The notes below the pieces were generated by a model. It worked only from the letters and a program-made list of their open reading frames with translations. It did not search any database and had not been told where the DNA came from. From Hofstenia miamia (Eukaryota > Xenacoelomorpha > Acoela > Hofsteniidae): 64,000 nt of DNA. Shown piece after piece: positions 1 through 11,978 of the stretch; position 1 is the stretch's first letter; every line of letters starts with the position of its first letter. The translations under genes and the position numbers were made by a program. Location: NCBI GenBank assembly GCA_900660155.1, contig CABFPE010000114.1, positions 1,534,798-1,598,797 of the forward strand, read 5' to 3'.

Positions 1-936
1 TATATATATATATAGAGGGCTGTAGTAGAGGATTTATACCATAGACCTTCAATTTTAAATTATCTAATAGCGTTTACCCGCAGAAAATTATAAATTTTAA
101 ATGAATATACGCGGACGCGGGTATACTTTACCGAAAAAATATTGAGTTGATTTGACTCTGAAAATTAAGTCGATCACTCCATTATTGGTTGAAATAGTTA
201 TAATTTGTTACTTTTAAGCCATTTATAAATTATGTATTTTATTTAAATGTAGCAGTTATAAATGCAAAACTATTTGTTAATGAAACAAATGCGGACTAAG
301 CTGAATTTAAACCTGATTTAAAAAACTTATATAATAAGTTATTATATTATTAAATAAAATGGCATTCCAATAATTGCAACAAATGTTTCTTCGAAACCTC
401 CTACATTATGTTTTATACAAATGAGTGTGCCAAGTGTCTATGGCCTTAAGGATATATGGAAAAATCTCATCTACAAACTATTCAAAGAATTTCCCCCCAA
501 TGTACACTGCAAAGTGAAATCTTTATGCAAAGTGAGTAAAATATAGAGAACCGAGAACAATATTTAACAAAGTCTGTCAGGATAAAGCTATCAATTTTAA
601 ACTACCATTTAATTTCCATTGACCTAGTGTTTGCATTATATGAATGGAGTATTTGTATTTTGGTTGTTAGCTTAAAAAATATATATATTATGTTACATTA
701 CAAAAATTTTGCATACTTGTCAATACTGTATTAAAAATGGAAATTATTGAATTACAGTCTCCACTTGCAATCTTAAACTGAAGCGAAGAATGTTTTTTCT
801 ATAATACTTTTTCAAAGTTTTTTGTACATTTAAAAACAGTGTATCATTGATACGCGTATGTTACTGCAATTGTGATAAATGAAAAAAAATTTCTATAAAT
901 AATAAATTCAATGAACTTATCAACATAATTGGAAGT
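1..936. other. AT-rich non-coding stretch
   Basis: The window opens inside a TA dinucleotide run (1-14). The rest is AT-rich sequence with poly-A and poly-T tracts. I see no coding similarity, no terminal repeats and no RNA gene here. Confidence 0.6.
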
Positions 937-944
937 ATATGTAC

Positions 945-1575
945 CAGAGAAGGGCAACGGGTACCCGACTTTGCCCTAACCGACGTTGGGTATCGGATCG
1001 GGTCGGGTACAGGCACAATAATTTGGCGGGGGGGGGACGCTCATATAGCAGGTTCTGTCGGCTAATTTTCGGGTATGATAAACTTTGTAAAATGCAGTTG
1101 TATTATTTTTAAGCTAATGAAGATAGCAACCTACATCATCAAGATAATAAGTAATATACAATATGTTAATAGTCCTTCCAGGCATTGGCCCCACTAATGA
1201 CGTTTAAGACCCAATTCACATGAGACTATTTTGGACTTATCAACATAAATTCTTAAATTACGCCTAATTATTTTTACTTTTTGTAAAGTTAAATACATTT
1301 ACAATGTGAATGGACATTCCCTCGAATTCTCGTAGGTCTATCGAAGTTTGATTTAAAAGCATTTTATAATTTTACTGCTATTCTGTTTGCATTCGTTTGT
1401 CTAATTCATGTACATTTTTATAGTGAGTATTTACTCTTCTTCTGGTAGTGTTGGGTAAGTGAATTTATAGCTGGGTAGGTCGGGTAAAGGAATCAATAGT
1501 CAGTTCGGGTTGGGATCGGTTGATGAAATTTTGTGCCGGGTGGGGTACAGTTTTATTATTGAATGCCCTTCCCTG
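945..1575. mobile_element. Non-autonomous hAT element with intact target duplication
   Basis: A 631-bp element. Its ends are imperfect 12-bp inverted repeats, CAGAGAAGGGCA on the left and CAGGGAAGGGCA as the reverse complement of the right end. It is flanked by a perfect 8-bp duplication, ATATGTAC, at 937-944 and 1576-1583. The CAG(A/G)G start and 8-bp target duplication are diagnostic of the hAT superfamily. Both subterminal regions carry repeated GGGTCGGGTA/GGGTTGGG-type motifs, as expected of hAT transposase-binding subterminal repeats. No transposase-like coding sequence remains, so any movement would need an enzyme supplied in trans. The perfect target duplication suggests a fairly recent insertion. 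Confidence 0.85.
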
Positions 1576-1669
1576 ATATGTACCTGCTTGTGTTTTTGCT
1601 TAATGTACAACGAAGCAAAAAATGTGAATTTTCAGTTTGACATATTGTGGGTTTTCTAGTGTTAATTCT

Positions 1670-1910
1670 AACAAACACTAACAGATCACAAAAAAAAGGA
1701 GATGCTTATTTCCAAAAATTTTCCTCAAAACTTAGTGACCATTGGTACCATTGATACAGCTACATAATACTAAAGAGAAATTTTTGGCCTCTCAGTCGAA
1801 TGAAATTCTTTGTGTAAACTAACATAGACAAAACCATTGTCCGATTTTGACGGGAAATATTAAGATCCACCGAACCTGTACCACTCAATAACTTCAAAAT
1901 CTTTCTAAAA
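1670..1910. repeat. Diverged direct repeat, copy 1
   Basis: About 240 bp that recurs in the same orientation at 2319-2547. Both copies begin with AACAAACACTAACAG and end near TTCAAAATCTTTCTAAAA. I estimate by eye about 75-80% identity with small indels. The copies bracket a short retroelement-like coding remnant. They could be two insertions of one short repeat, or much eroded terminal repeats. Confidence 0.6.
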
Positions 1911-2123
1911 CTTAAATTTCTAAAATTTAAATGTTTACTCGCACATTCATTCCTGCTCATGTGCAAAAGCATGTAAAATAACTAAATATATTTTTTTATT
2001 ATTTCATTAATAGATTAAACTTAAATCTACTTCGAACCTTAAAAGAGGTGGTAATTTTAAATATGCAGTGCTTTGATTGTATTATATGTAACATTAGTGG
2101 ACACCTCAAAACTGTTGGAATAG

Positions 2124-2318
2124 TTGCAAAAAAATCATCTAAACGCAAAAAATGATTCAAAGTTGTTGTTGATTGAAGAATTTGTACTTCCCACAAAATG
2201 GAACAAAATGATAATGTTAATTTTTTTGCGAACAATTTCTTCATGTTCTCATCATCAGGTATCTTCATTGCAATTGGAGTTTATACGCATGCCATTTGGA
2301 CTTTGCAAGTGGTTGGCT
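2124..2318 (+). mobile_element. Reverse-transcriptase remnant of a Ty3/Gypsy-like LTR element (fossil)
   Basis: A short plus-strand frame ends in MPFGLCKW, which resembles the MPFGLCNAP core of Ty3/Gypsy reverse transcriptases. The similarity stops exactly where the second direct repeat copy begins. The rest of the element is not recognisable nearby. It is an old, broken fragment, and the call rests mainly on this one motif. Confidence 0.4.
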
Positions 2319-2547
2319 AACAAACACTAACAGGTCACAAAAAGGAAGATACCTATAGCAAAAATATCTCTCTAAATTTAGTGACCATTTTTACAGATAC
2401 ATATGCCTAAAAGAAGAAATTTTGGCCTCTCAATCGAATGAACTTCTCAGTGTCAACTAATAGACCAAAGCATTGTCGGATATTGACTGGAAATATTAAG
2501 AACCATCAAACCTAGACCCCTAAATAAATTCAAAATCTTTCTAAAAG
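2319..2547. repeat. Diverged direct repeat, copy 2
   Basis: Second copy of the repeat at 1670-1910. It begins at AACAAACACTAACAGG immediately after the retroelement remnant, so it either interrupts that remnant or marks its edge. Confidence 0.6.
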
Positions 2548-4559
2548 ACTGCAACAGGCAAACCATGATTGACATAGCTTTAAGAATTTACCAGAGATAA
2601 TCATAAAATAGCTACAATGGGTTGGGTTTGGGTGGGGATAAAATTGTAAGAGTCGTACAGCATTAGCTTTTATATACTACAAAATATTATTTTTTGTGTA
2701 TCATAGTACTAACAATAATGGTCCTTCATTAGAACTATTTTTCATTAAGTCAAAATGCAAAATTTTGATGAAACCTTAATTGCATGAGCTCAATTTCACA
2801 TTAAATATAAATTTCAAAATAGCATTAGACACAATTGATTTTAATGAATTTCGAGACAACTAGCCCTAAGATTTCTTCTTGCTAGTAGTATGAAGCTCAG
2901 ATTAATATTTCAAATGAGCTCACTTACATAATAGACTCTAAACAAAGGGAATTGAAAATAAGTGATTAATATAAGCCTTCCACACATATATATAGGCAAA
3001 AACATTCAATGAGTTTCACGTAACTTCTGTTAAGTGTGGACAAGTAGTTCTTGTTCACATTGTTACCACATGACAACAATGTGCACTTAAAAAATGTACA
3101 AAGGGGGTTATATATTTTATCAAATACCAATGTTTATGAAATTGCAACGAAATACAATTTATTATACTTTTTAAACAGTTTGATGTTGTAATGTCACTTA
3201 CAAAATAGTGAAGTAATACCTTTAGCAACCTTTTAGAGACATATTTTAGTCGATTGTGTAGTTGGTGAAGCCTTGACTAATTGACAAGAAGCATAGTCAT
3301 TATTAATCCTGTTACATTGCTGGTGTATATCTTAGGTTTGTGATACAATTAATTTTTATTTTGTAAATCTGATTCTGCAAATTTCCGTTCGACAAATTAC
3401 AAAAATGCGCCAGATACTGTGAAACTTTGAATAATAATTTGATGTGTATAAAAACGAAGTATTGTGAAACGCAGTGCATAAAATTTCTGCAAGTGCTTAC
3501 GCTGGTAATGACATTATTTCATTACATATATAGATTCAAAGATTTTACATAAAGCGATTGTTCTGAAGAAACTATTGACACTCTACATGAAATTACTGCT
3601 GTAGCTTCAATATTCTACACTATGAATCAGGTTATTTTGTTATTCTTATTTATATTGAGTATGAATCACATAATAAATACCAAGCGCATTAAGTGAATAG
3701 TATGTTCCATTAGTACTTCAGAGTATGACAGAAATAGAATATTTCAGAAATTATGTCAATTTCTACGTGCTTATAACAAATTTGCTGTGATTTCATGCAT
3801 AAGCAAGCTGATGGAAAATGTTCTGGTCCTGCAAATAGCTTGTATGCATGCAGGCATGTTCTGGAGATCCATTATTTCCTATTTTCGCTTTAGTATTTTA
3901 ATGATTTAAATGAAATATATTGGCCTGAACCATATATTTTAATTACTTGCGCTCATTGTTTTAATTTTTGTCCCTTGTCCATTGATTCATACCATTGTTG
4001 TCCTGGGACACAGTTGTCATTAATTTTTCACGCAGTTTGTAATTACCATCATCATTTTTTTAGATGAAAAATATTACTGAAAAATTTTCTGTAAAACTAA
4101 AGCTATAATTTTGTTGCTGAACGCCAATGTAATAGTAAAATAACTATAAAATAACTACAATATTTACAAAATATATTTGTTAATGTCCATATTTTTAGAG
4201 TATTTATTTCAACAGTTAAGTAACAATCGAAAGTTTTTCTCTACGAACACTACAATTATTATTACATGTTTTTCAAATTGTCAATTCTCCTGAATATATA
4301 GTTTTAGAAGGACTTCGCAGTCTTCTGCGTTCAATTATCAAGATTAGGTTTATATAATTTCGGCTATCCACAAATTTGACTCCAACTTACATTTTAAGGC
4401 CCCCGTGGGAGAGAATTGATCAAAGTTATATATGAACAAATTATCCTAGAATAACGCTTTTGTATGCTAGTTTTCCTCTCCATCCTAAAGAGGAATAGAA
4501 ACAAATTCAAAATATATGTTGAAACTTCGAATATTTGATTAATATCTTAATTGATTCTC
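2548..4559. other. AT-rich non-coding stretch
   Basis: No frame of useful length, no terminal inverted repeats and no recognisable transposon coding sequence. A G-rich patch (GGGTTGGGTTTGGGTGGGG) near 2620 resembles the subterminal motifs of the hAT element at 945-1575, but no ends can be placed around it. Confidence 0.5.
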
Positions 4560-4630
4560 CCAGATATATCTTGTAGATTTATTTCCATGGAAAACAATAG
4601 TAAAGTTATCTGTAAATTGATGCCAAATTT
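4560..4630 (+). repeat. Dispersed repeat family, B module copy
   Basis: A diverged copy of a module recurring from 4.5 to 13.1 kb. Its signature is AGATATATCTTGTAGAT, then a CATGGAAA box, then a segment reading GTAAAGTTATCTGTAAATTG. The same ordered boxes appear at about 4935-5000, 6295-6375 and 11635-11710. Origin unknown. Confidence 0.55.
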
Positions 4631-4865
4631 AAATGATCTTTAGAATTGATAATTCCATTATTTCGAGGCTGATAGAAAATACATTAATCCATCTTTCATT
4701 ACCACTCTTCTATATTTCAAGACTTCTTTAATATTGTTCCCACTAGGCCCTTGAGTTGTCAATGTTTGCTCTGTAGAATTCTAAGCATTCATTAATCTAG
4801 CTCTCCATACTGCTTAATATTTACCAATTTGAATAAAATATAACCCATAGCCATATTTATAATGT

Positions 4866-5030
4866 AAAAACAATAACTTTTTTCATCTCCTTGAAAACGT
4901 GGAATAACCTTTGACAAATATTTTCACACGAATCTCGTTTATTAGATACTGCAGTATTTATCTTGTAGATTTGTTCGCATGGAAAATTATGGTAAAGTGA
5001 TCTGCAATTACAAAAGCCTTGAGTTGACAA
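4866..5030 (+). repeat. Dispersed repeat family, B module copy
   Basis: A longer copy of the same module. It starts with the upstream box CTTTTTTCATCTCCTTGAAA and a variant of GAATAATCTTTGAT, and runs to the CATGGAAA box and the GTGATCTGCAA box. The order of boxes is conserved although the sequence has drifted considerably. Confidence 0.55.
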
Positions 5031-6220
5031 GTTGAAGTAAAAGAAAATGTATTAAACTTTTATTCTTCTACTTAGTTAATCTTTAGTGTGCTACGGCAAC
5101 GCGACTTGTACTATTTGCTTATTACCTATTTATACTTGTATTACAAAATACCTGTAAATAATTACAGGCTATGAACCAAACTTTAAGACAATAAATGTCA
5201 AAAGTGGCAGCATTTCATGACCTACATTTATAGATTGACTTTTATTGAGACAGGTTTAAGTTTAACCTTAAACAGCTTATATATAGAAACTTTTTTTCCA
5301 TATTATCAAAGAATTATCTCTAAGGCTTTGCTGTCGCAAAGGTTGTAGAAAAGATTAATGGGTTTTCTTTGAAAATTTCGAATTATTGGAAAAGGTTCAA
5401 ATTTTGAACATATGTAGTGTTTATGTATTTAAAAGGTTTTGAGCCCATGGAGGCAACAAAGAACTTAAATTGTTTCTTGATATGTGCAAAGTTATTCCAA
5501 ACCCATTGAGGAGTGCCGTGCGCCAAGTCAGAGGCAGAACAATCGCGAGGATTTAGAGCAAAAGAAGAGACTTGTCTATCACGCGGAGTTTTCAGATTGA
5601 GCACACCCTTATTAGTTTTAGAGCTATAAGCTTTAAATTTTTTTTATAGGTTCATGAAACTTTTTCAAAACTCCCCATCCTGTTTAAGGTTAAATCACTA
5701 AGTCTAAGTATAATGTAACTTCACAATATCCCTAATAAAAGATATTCTTTTGCAAGAACAATTCCGTAGGCGATCTGATGAGATTATTTATATTGATTCA
5801 TTTATTTTGCAAGGATTCCAACAGAAAGATGCAGAAGTTATGCTGTCTCCTATTTCACTCTGATCTTTCTCCTGACAACTATGTAGTCTTGCAATTGTCC
5901 AACAAGAACCAGCTGTCAGTTCATGCAGATATTTGGGAATACACCCGAATTACTAGTGAATAGTGGTCAAATAATACTGCATATAAAATCCATATAAAAA
6001 TCACTTCGACGCCTTGAAAGGTTAATGTCTGAGCCATTTCAATAAAAATATTGTAAAGCTTTATAAATACCAATTGTTTGTTTAGGGATCTTTACGTTAC
6101 TAGGGGTTATAAAGTATCAATAGCTACTCCTACAAGAGCAAGTTGATCAAGAAATATTTCATGCCCTTGAATTGGACAAAATTTCTGGCTACAAAGTTAA
6201 CCACGTCATGTTTGTCAAAA
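5031..6220. other. Non-coding stretch between B-module copies
   Basis: Mostly AT-rich. A patch at about 5440-5600 is GC-richer and reads open on the minus strand for 73 codons, but shows no domain I recognise. Nothing else can be supported. Confidence 0.4.
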
Positions 6221-6221
6221 T

Positions 6222-6660
6222 CTTAACTTTTTTCATGCTCCTTAAAAACTTAGAATAATCTTTGATGAATGTCTTCATTGATGTTTGTTCACCAAGATAT
6301 ATCGTGTAGATATATTCCCATGGAAATCCATTGTAAAGTGATCTGCAAGTTGATGTCAATTACAAAAATCTTTTGAGTAAATTCATTTCTTTACGTGCTA
6401 GTTATTCTGAAACAGTAGTTAAGTGATCATTTAGTTTGGTAGGAGTCCAGGTATTCTTTAATAACAATAGACGTAATACCACATACCTTTGAAATGGACA
6501 GCTTTTTTTTGGGTTTAATTATCAATGTCAGTTTTAAAGGAATCCAAGTATACATACATCTAACACTTTAGACAGCTTTGTAGTAGCCCTGAGAAATTGA
6601 CGGAATGTTTACGGCGCCTTAATTTTTAGACGGGTGAGTGCAGATGGGGGGAGTTCTTTG
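6222..6660 (+). repeat. Dispersed repeat family, B module followed by partial A module
   Basis: 6222-6390 is a good B-module copy (CATGCTCCTTAAAAACTTAG, then GAATAATCTTTGATGAATG, then the CATGGAAA box). From about 6480 it continues into a degraded version of the 340-bp A unit (GAAATGGACAGC, AATTATCAATGT, GACAGCTTTGTAGTAGCCCT). It shows that A and B belong to one larger ancestral repeat. Confidence 0.55.
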
Positions 6661-6786
6661 TGTAAACAACACACTATGTTAAAATATTGTTGAAATAAAG
6701 ATATAATTTGAAAATTGAATTTCTTTAAGTTATTTCTTTTAGTGTATAATTAAGATTAGTTTTTCTTCTGTTTGAGGATGTTTTTC

Positions 6787-7270
6787 ATAAAATGAAAATA
6801 GTATACCTTACATTTTTTGATTATAATTTTATTGCAATTATTATATTCGATTGGACGGCTTCAATTTCTTAAAAAAAATTTTATATCACTAATTGAATTC
6901 AATCCCTTGGCGGTAGGTTTTAACTTTTTTACGAAGAAAATAGATAAATTCAATCCCCCGATGGTATGCTTTAATTTTAGTGTCTGGTAGAATTCAAGCT
7001 CTACAATCTGAATTTTGAGAGGTATAGCAAAATCAATTATTGACATATTGATTCAGTGAGATCCGAACACTTAACTTCTGTACAAGTGTACGGCTCGGTT
7101 AATTTTACACTACAAATCAGTTTGTTTTGATTTAATTGCAATTATGTTTTATAATTTAAAATCGTAAAGCCGCGGCTGGTGTAGACATTCCACACCACCA
7201 CGGTAAGCTTAAAGGAACCAACAGCAGAAGAATTCAACAGCTTGGTCGAACAAAATACCAATATTGACCA
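6787..7270. repeat. Duplicated segment next to a single N, copy 1
   Basis: About 484 bp that recurs at 7299-7783 with roughly four substitutions. The second copy starts immediately after the isolated N at 7298. The layout is what overlapping contigs or two haplotypes placed end to end would give, rather than a biological tandem duplication. The matching 61-codon minus-strand frames in the two copies are not independent evidence of coding. Confidence 0.7.
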
Positions 7271-7298
7271 CATTTTTATACTAACTTTTAATTAATAN

Positions 7299-7783
7299 AT
7301 AAAATGAAAATAGTATACCTTACATTTTTTGATTATAATTTTATTGCAATTATTATATTCGATTGGACGGCTTCAATTTCTTAAAAAAAATTTTATATCA
7401 CTAATTGAATTCAATCCCTTGGCGGTAGGTTTTAACTTTTTTATGAAGAAAATAGATAAATTCAATCCCCCGATGTTATGCTTTAATTTTAGTGTCTGGT
7501 AGAATTCAAGCTCTACAATCTGAATTTTGAGAGGTATAGCAAAATCAATTATTGACATATTGATTCAGTGAGATCCGAACACTTAACTTCTGTACAAGTG
7601 TACGGCTCGGTTAATTTTACACTACAAATCAGTTTGTTTTGATTTAATTGCAATTATGTTTTATAATTTAAAATCGTAAAGCCGCGGCTGGTGTAGACAT
7701 TCCACACCACCACGGTAAGCTTAAAGGAACCAACAGCAGAAGAATTCAACAACTTGGTCGAACAAAATACCCATATTGACCCT
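7299..7783. repeat. Duplicated segment next to a single N, copy 2
   Basis: Second copy of the segment at 6787-7270, beginning directly after the N at 7298. It continues into unique sequence at about 7784, so this is probably the better-connected copy on the right-hand side. Confidence 0.7.
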
Positions 7784-8263
7784 TCGTTATACAAACTCCT
7801 CAGAAACATGGATACAATGCAATTACGTTTGGAGTATTGCAATGTAGAATGTTACCTCCCCGCTGCAATATAACCCTGTAAAATTGCCTACCTTTAGTCT
7901 GGAAGTTAGTTTCTAAAAATCAATTATGATATTAATTCAATATACAAAAATGGAATTGTGTTGGTGTCGAAATAAAATATTTTCCAACCAGGTTGAGTAA
8001 AGGGGTTTTACTCTGCAAGCATACTGCCGGGGATTGAATTCAATTATTGCAATAAAATTATATACAAAAATGTAAGGTATACTATTAGAGAGATCATATA
8101 CAACACTAGTCTATGCATTACTTAAAAAAAATCGGAATATTCTAAATCTAAACGTAAAGCAAGTTTCATCTAATCTGTTCATTTTTTATAAAAAACATAC
8201 TAATTCTAAAGAAAAACTAATCTTAATTAAACACCAAAACAAATAACTTAAAAAAATACGCGC
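7784..8263. other. Short AT-rich spacer
   Basis: Non-coding sequence between the duplicated segment and the 340-bp array. It contains another piece related to the preceding repeat (an isolated TGCAATAAAATTATATACAA-type segment near 8045). No gene is seen. Confidence 0.4.
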
Positions 8264-11200
8264 TCTCCACGTTTTTGGTTTTAATTTCTCTGCTGGATAA
8301 ACTTTTTCAAGGGCCTATCAACCTTTGTCTTTAATTATCAATGTGGTTTATACAGTCCTGCAGGTAAATTTAATTCTCCACACAGTTTTGTAGTTACCCT
8401 GTAGAATTGAATTGAAAGAATAGTTCAAGTATATGTATGAACCTGTTTTAATCTGAAGTTCTGGAAGCAACTTATCCTCTTCATTTTTAAGGTGGCATAA
8501 TTGAAAATTATCTAATGATAAATCACGAAAATGATGCTTTTCACTGATAACAGCTTATGTAATACCACATGCTTTTCAAATGGACAGCCTTTTTAAACAG
8601 TGTCAACCATGTTTTTGGTTTTAATTTCTCTACCTAATAGACTTTTTCAAGAGCCTATCAATCTTTGTCTTTAATTATCAATGTGGTTTATACAGTCCTG
8701 CAGGTAAATTTAATTCTCCACACAGCTTTGTAGTTACCCTGTAGAATTGAATTGAATGAATAGTTCAAGTATATGTATGAACCTGTTTTAATCTGAAGTT
8801 CTGGAAGCAACTTATCCTCTTCATTTTTAAGGCGGCATAATTGAAAATAATCTAATGATAAATCACGAAAATGATGCTTTTCACTGATAACAGCATATGT
8901 AATACCACATGCTTTTCAAATGGACAGCGTTTTTAAACAGCGTCAACCATGTTTTTGGTTTAAATTTCTCTGCTGGATAAACTTTTTCAAGGGCCTATCA
9001 ATCTTTGTCTTTAATTATCAATGTGGTTTATACAGTCCCTCAGGTAAATTTAATTCTCCACACAGCTTTGTAGTTACCCTTTAGAATTGAATTGAATGAA
9101 TAGTTCAAGTATATGTATGAACCTGTTTTAATCTGAAGTTCTGGAAGCAAATTATCCTCTTCATTTTTAAGGCAGCATAATTGAAAATAATCTAATGATA
9201 AATCACGAAAATGATGCTTTTCACTGATAACAGCATATGTAATACCACATGCTTTTCAAATGGACAGTGTTTTTAAACAGCCTCAACCATGTTTTTGTTT
9301 TTAATTTCTCTGCTGGATAAACTTTTTCAAGGGCCTATCAATCTTTGTCTTTAATTATCAATGTGGTTTATACAGTCCTGCAGGTAAATTTAATTCTCCA
9401 CACAGCTTTGTAGTTACCCTGTAGAATTGAATGAATAGTTCAAGTATATGTATGAACCTGTTTTAATCTGAAGTTCTGGAAGCAACTTATCCTCTTCATT
9501 TTTAAGGCGGCATAATTGAAAATAATCTAATGATAAATCACGAAAATGATGCTTTTCACTGATAACAGCATATGTAATACCACATGCTTTTCAAATGGAC
9601 AGTGTTTTTAAACAGCCTCAACCATGTTTTTGTTTTTAATTTCTCTGCTGGATAAACTTTTTCAAGGGCCTATCAATCTTTGTCTTTAATTATCAATGTG
9701 GTTTATACAGTCCTGCAGGTAAATTTAATTCTCCACACAGCTTTGTAGTTACCCTGTAGAATTGAATTGAATGAATAGTTCAAGTATATGTATGAACCTG
9801 TTTTAAGCTGAAGTTCTGGAAGCACTTTATCCTCTTCATTTTTAAGGCGGCATAATTGAAAATAATCTAATGATAAATCACGAAAATGATGCTTTTCACT
9901 GATAACAGCATATGTAATACCACATGCTTTTCAAATGGACAGTGTTTTTAAACAGCGTCAACCATGTTTTTGTTTTTAATTTCTCTGCTGGATAAACTTT
10001 TTCAAGGGCCTATCAATCTTTGTCTTTAATTATCAATGTGGTTTATACAGTCCTGCAGGTAAATTTAATTCTCCACACAGCTTTGTAGTTACCCTGTAGA
10101 ATTGAATTGAATGAATAGTTCAAGTATATGTATGAACCTGTTTTAAGCTGAAGTTCTGGAAGCACTTTATCCTCCTCATTTTTAAGGCGGCATAATTGAA
10201 AATAATCTAATGATAAATCACGAAAATGATGCTTTTCACTGATAACAGCATATGTAATACCACATGCTTTTCAAATGGACAGTGTTTTTAAACAGCCTCA
10301 ACCATGTTTTTGTTTTTAATTTCTCTGCTGGATAAACTTTTTCAAGGGCCTATCAATCTTTGTCTTTAATTATCAATGTGGTTTATACAGTCCCTCAGGT
10401 AAATTTAATTCTCCACACAGCTTTGTAGTTACCCTTTAGAATTGAATTGAATGAATAGTTCAAGTATATGTATGAACCTGTTTTAATCTGAAGTTCTGGA
10501 AGCAAATTATCCTCTTCATTTTTAAGGCAGCATTATTGAAAATAATCTAATGATAAATCACGAAAATGATGCTTTTCACTGATAACAGCATATGTAATAC
10601 CACATGCTTTTCAAATGGACAGTGTTTTTAAACAGCCTCAACCATGTTTTTGTTTTTAATTTCTCTGCTGGATAAACTTTTTCAAGGGCCTATCAATCTT
10701 TGTCTTTAATTATCAATGTGGTTTATACAGTCCTGCAGGTAAATTTAATTCTCCACACAGCTTTGTAGTTACCCTGTAGAATTGAATGAATAGTTCAAGT
10801 ATATGTATGAACCTGTTTTAATCTGAAGTTCTGGAAGCACTTTATCCTCTTCATTTTTAAGGCGGCATAATTGAAAATAATCTAATGATAAATCACGAAA
10901 ATGATGCTTTTCACTGATAACAGCATATGTAATACCACATGCTTTTCAAATGGACAGTGTTTTTAAACAGCCTCAACCATGTTTTTGTTTTTAATTTCTC
11001 TGCTGGATAAACTTTTTCAAGGGCCTATCAATATTTGTCTTTAATTATCAATGTGGTTTATACAGTCCTGCAGGTAAATTTAATTCTCCACACAGCTTTG
11101 TAGTTACCCTGTAGAATTGAATGAATAGTTCAAGTATATGTATGAACCTGTTTTAATCTGAAGTTCTGGAAGCAACTTATCCTCTTCATTTTTAAGGCGG

Positions 11201-11521
11201 CATAATTGAAAATAATCTAATGATAAATCATGAAAATGATGCTTTTCACTGATAACAGCATATGTAATACCACATGCTTTTCAAATGGACAGCGTTTTTA
11301 AACAGTGTCAACCATGTTTTTTGTTTTAATTTCTCTACCTAATAGACTTTTTCAAGAGCCTATCAATCTTTGTCTTTAATTATCAATATGGTTTATACAG
11401 TCCAGCAGGTAAATTTAATTCTCCACACAGCTTTGTAGTTACCCTGTAGAACTGAATTGAAAGAATATTTCAAGTATATGTATGTATCTGTTTTAATCCA
11501 AGGCTTCTGGAAGCAACTTAT
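8264..11521 (+). repeat. Tandem array of about 340-bp units (A module), ten units
   Basis: The landmark CAACCATGTTTTTG recurs at 8604, 8944, 9284, 9619, 9959, 10299, 10639, 10974 and 11309, giving steps of 340 or 335 bp. The 335-bp units lack one copy of a 5-bp GAATT duplication. The first unit begins at about 8264 and the last fades out near 11521. Units differ by scattered substitutions only. Units two (8604) and ten (11309) share a variant, CTACCTAATAGACTTTTTC, where the others read CTGCTGGATAAACTTTTTC. Every unit contains stops in all frames I read, so it is non-coding, satellite-like DNA. Diverged pieces of the same unit occur outside the array. Confidence 0.9.
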
Positions 11522-11539
11522 CTTTTCTATCCCACAGGG

Positions 11540-11735
11540 AAATGGGACCATATTCATAAGTTTTTTCAAGCTCCTTATAAACTTAGAATAATCTTTGATA
11601 GATATCTTCATTGATGTTAGTTCAATGGATTCACCAAGATATATCTTGTAGATCTATTCACATGGAAAGCCATGGTAAGGTGACCTGTAAGTTGATGTCA
11701 AATTACAGAAATCTTTTGAATAAATTAATTTCATT
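11540..11735 (+). repeat. Dispersed repeat family, B module copy
   Basis: Directly follows the A array. Boxes in order: TTTTTTCAAGCTCCTTATAA, CTTAGAATAATCTTTGATAG, CCAAGATATATCTTGTAGAT, CATGGAAAGCCATGG, GACCTGTAAGTTGATGTCAA. It is the best-preserved B copy and is close to the one at 6222-6390. Confidence 0.65.
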
Positions 11736-11838
11736 ATGTGTTATCTAATCTGACCATTTAATTTGACACCAGGTATTTACAAATCTATCCAGACAGCTTT
11801 GCAGTAGCCCTGAGGAATCTAATTAAATATATATATAT

Positions 11839-11946
11839 NNNNNNNNNNNNNNNNNNNNNNNNNNNNNNNNNNNNNNNNNNNNNNNNNNNNNNNNNNNNNN
11901 NNNNNNNNNNNNNNNNNNNNNNNNNNNNNNNNNNNNNNNNNNNNNN
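11839..11946. other. Assembly gap of 108 Ns in a TA microsatellite
   Basis: The gap is flanked on both sides by TATATA runs, so it is probably an unresolved TA-rich simple repeat. The true length is unknown. Confidence 0.95.
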
Positions 11947-11978
11947 TATATATATACATATATATACATATACATATA

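Noticed and set aside
5383-5604. 73-codon minus-strand frame in a GC-richer patch
   Set aside because: Contains some protein-like text but no recognisable family, no signals and no second exon. Not enough to call a gene.
7060-7120. tRNA-like or tRNA-derived SINE promoter (minus-strand GTTCGGATC box)
   Set aside because: The B-box-like word departs from consensus, no A box or cloverleaf could be drawn, and the second copy is an assembly duplicate.
6861-7558. Two nearly identical 61-codon minus-strand frames as conserved paralogues
   Set aside because: Their similarity comes from the duplicate around the N at 7298, not from selection on protein.
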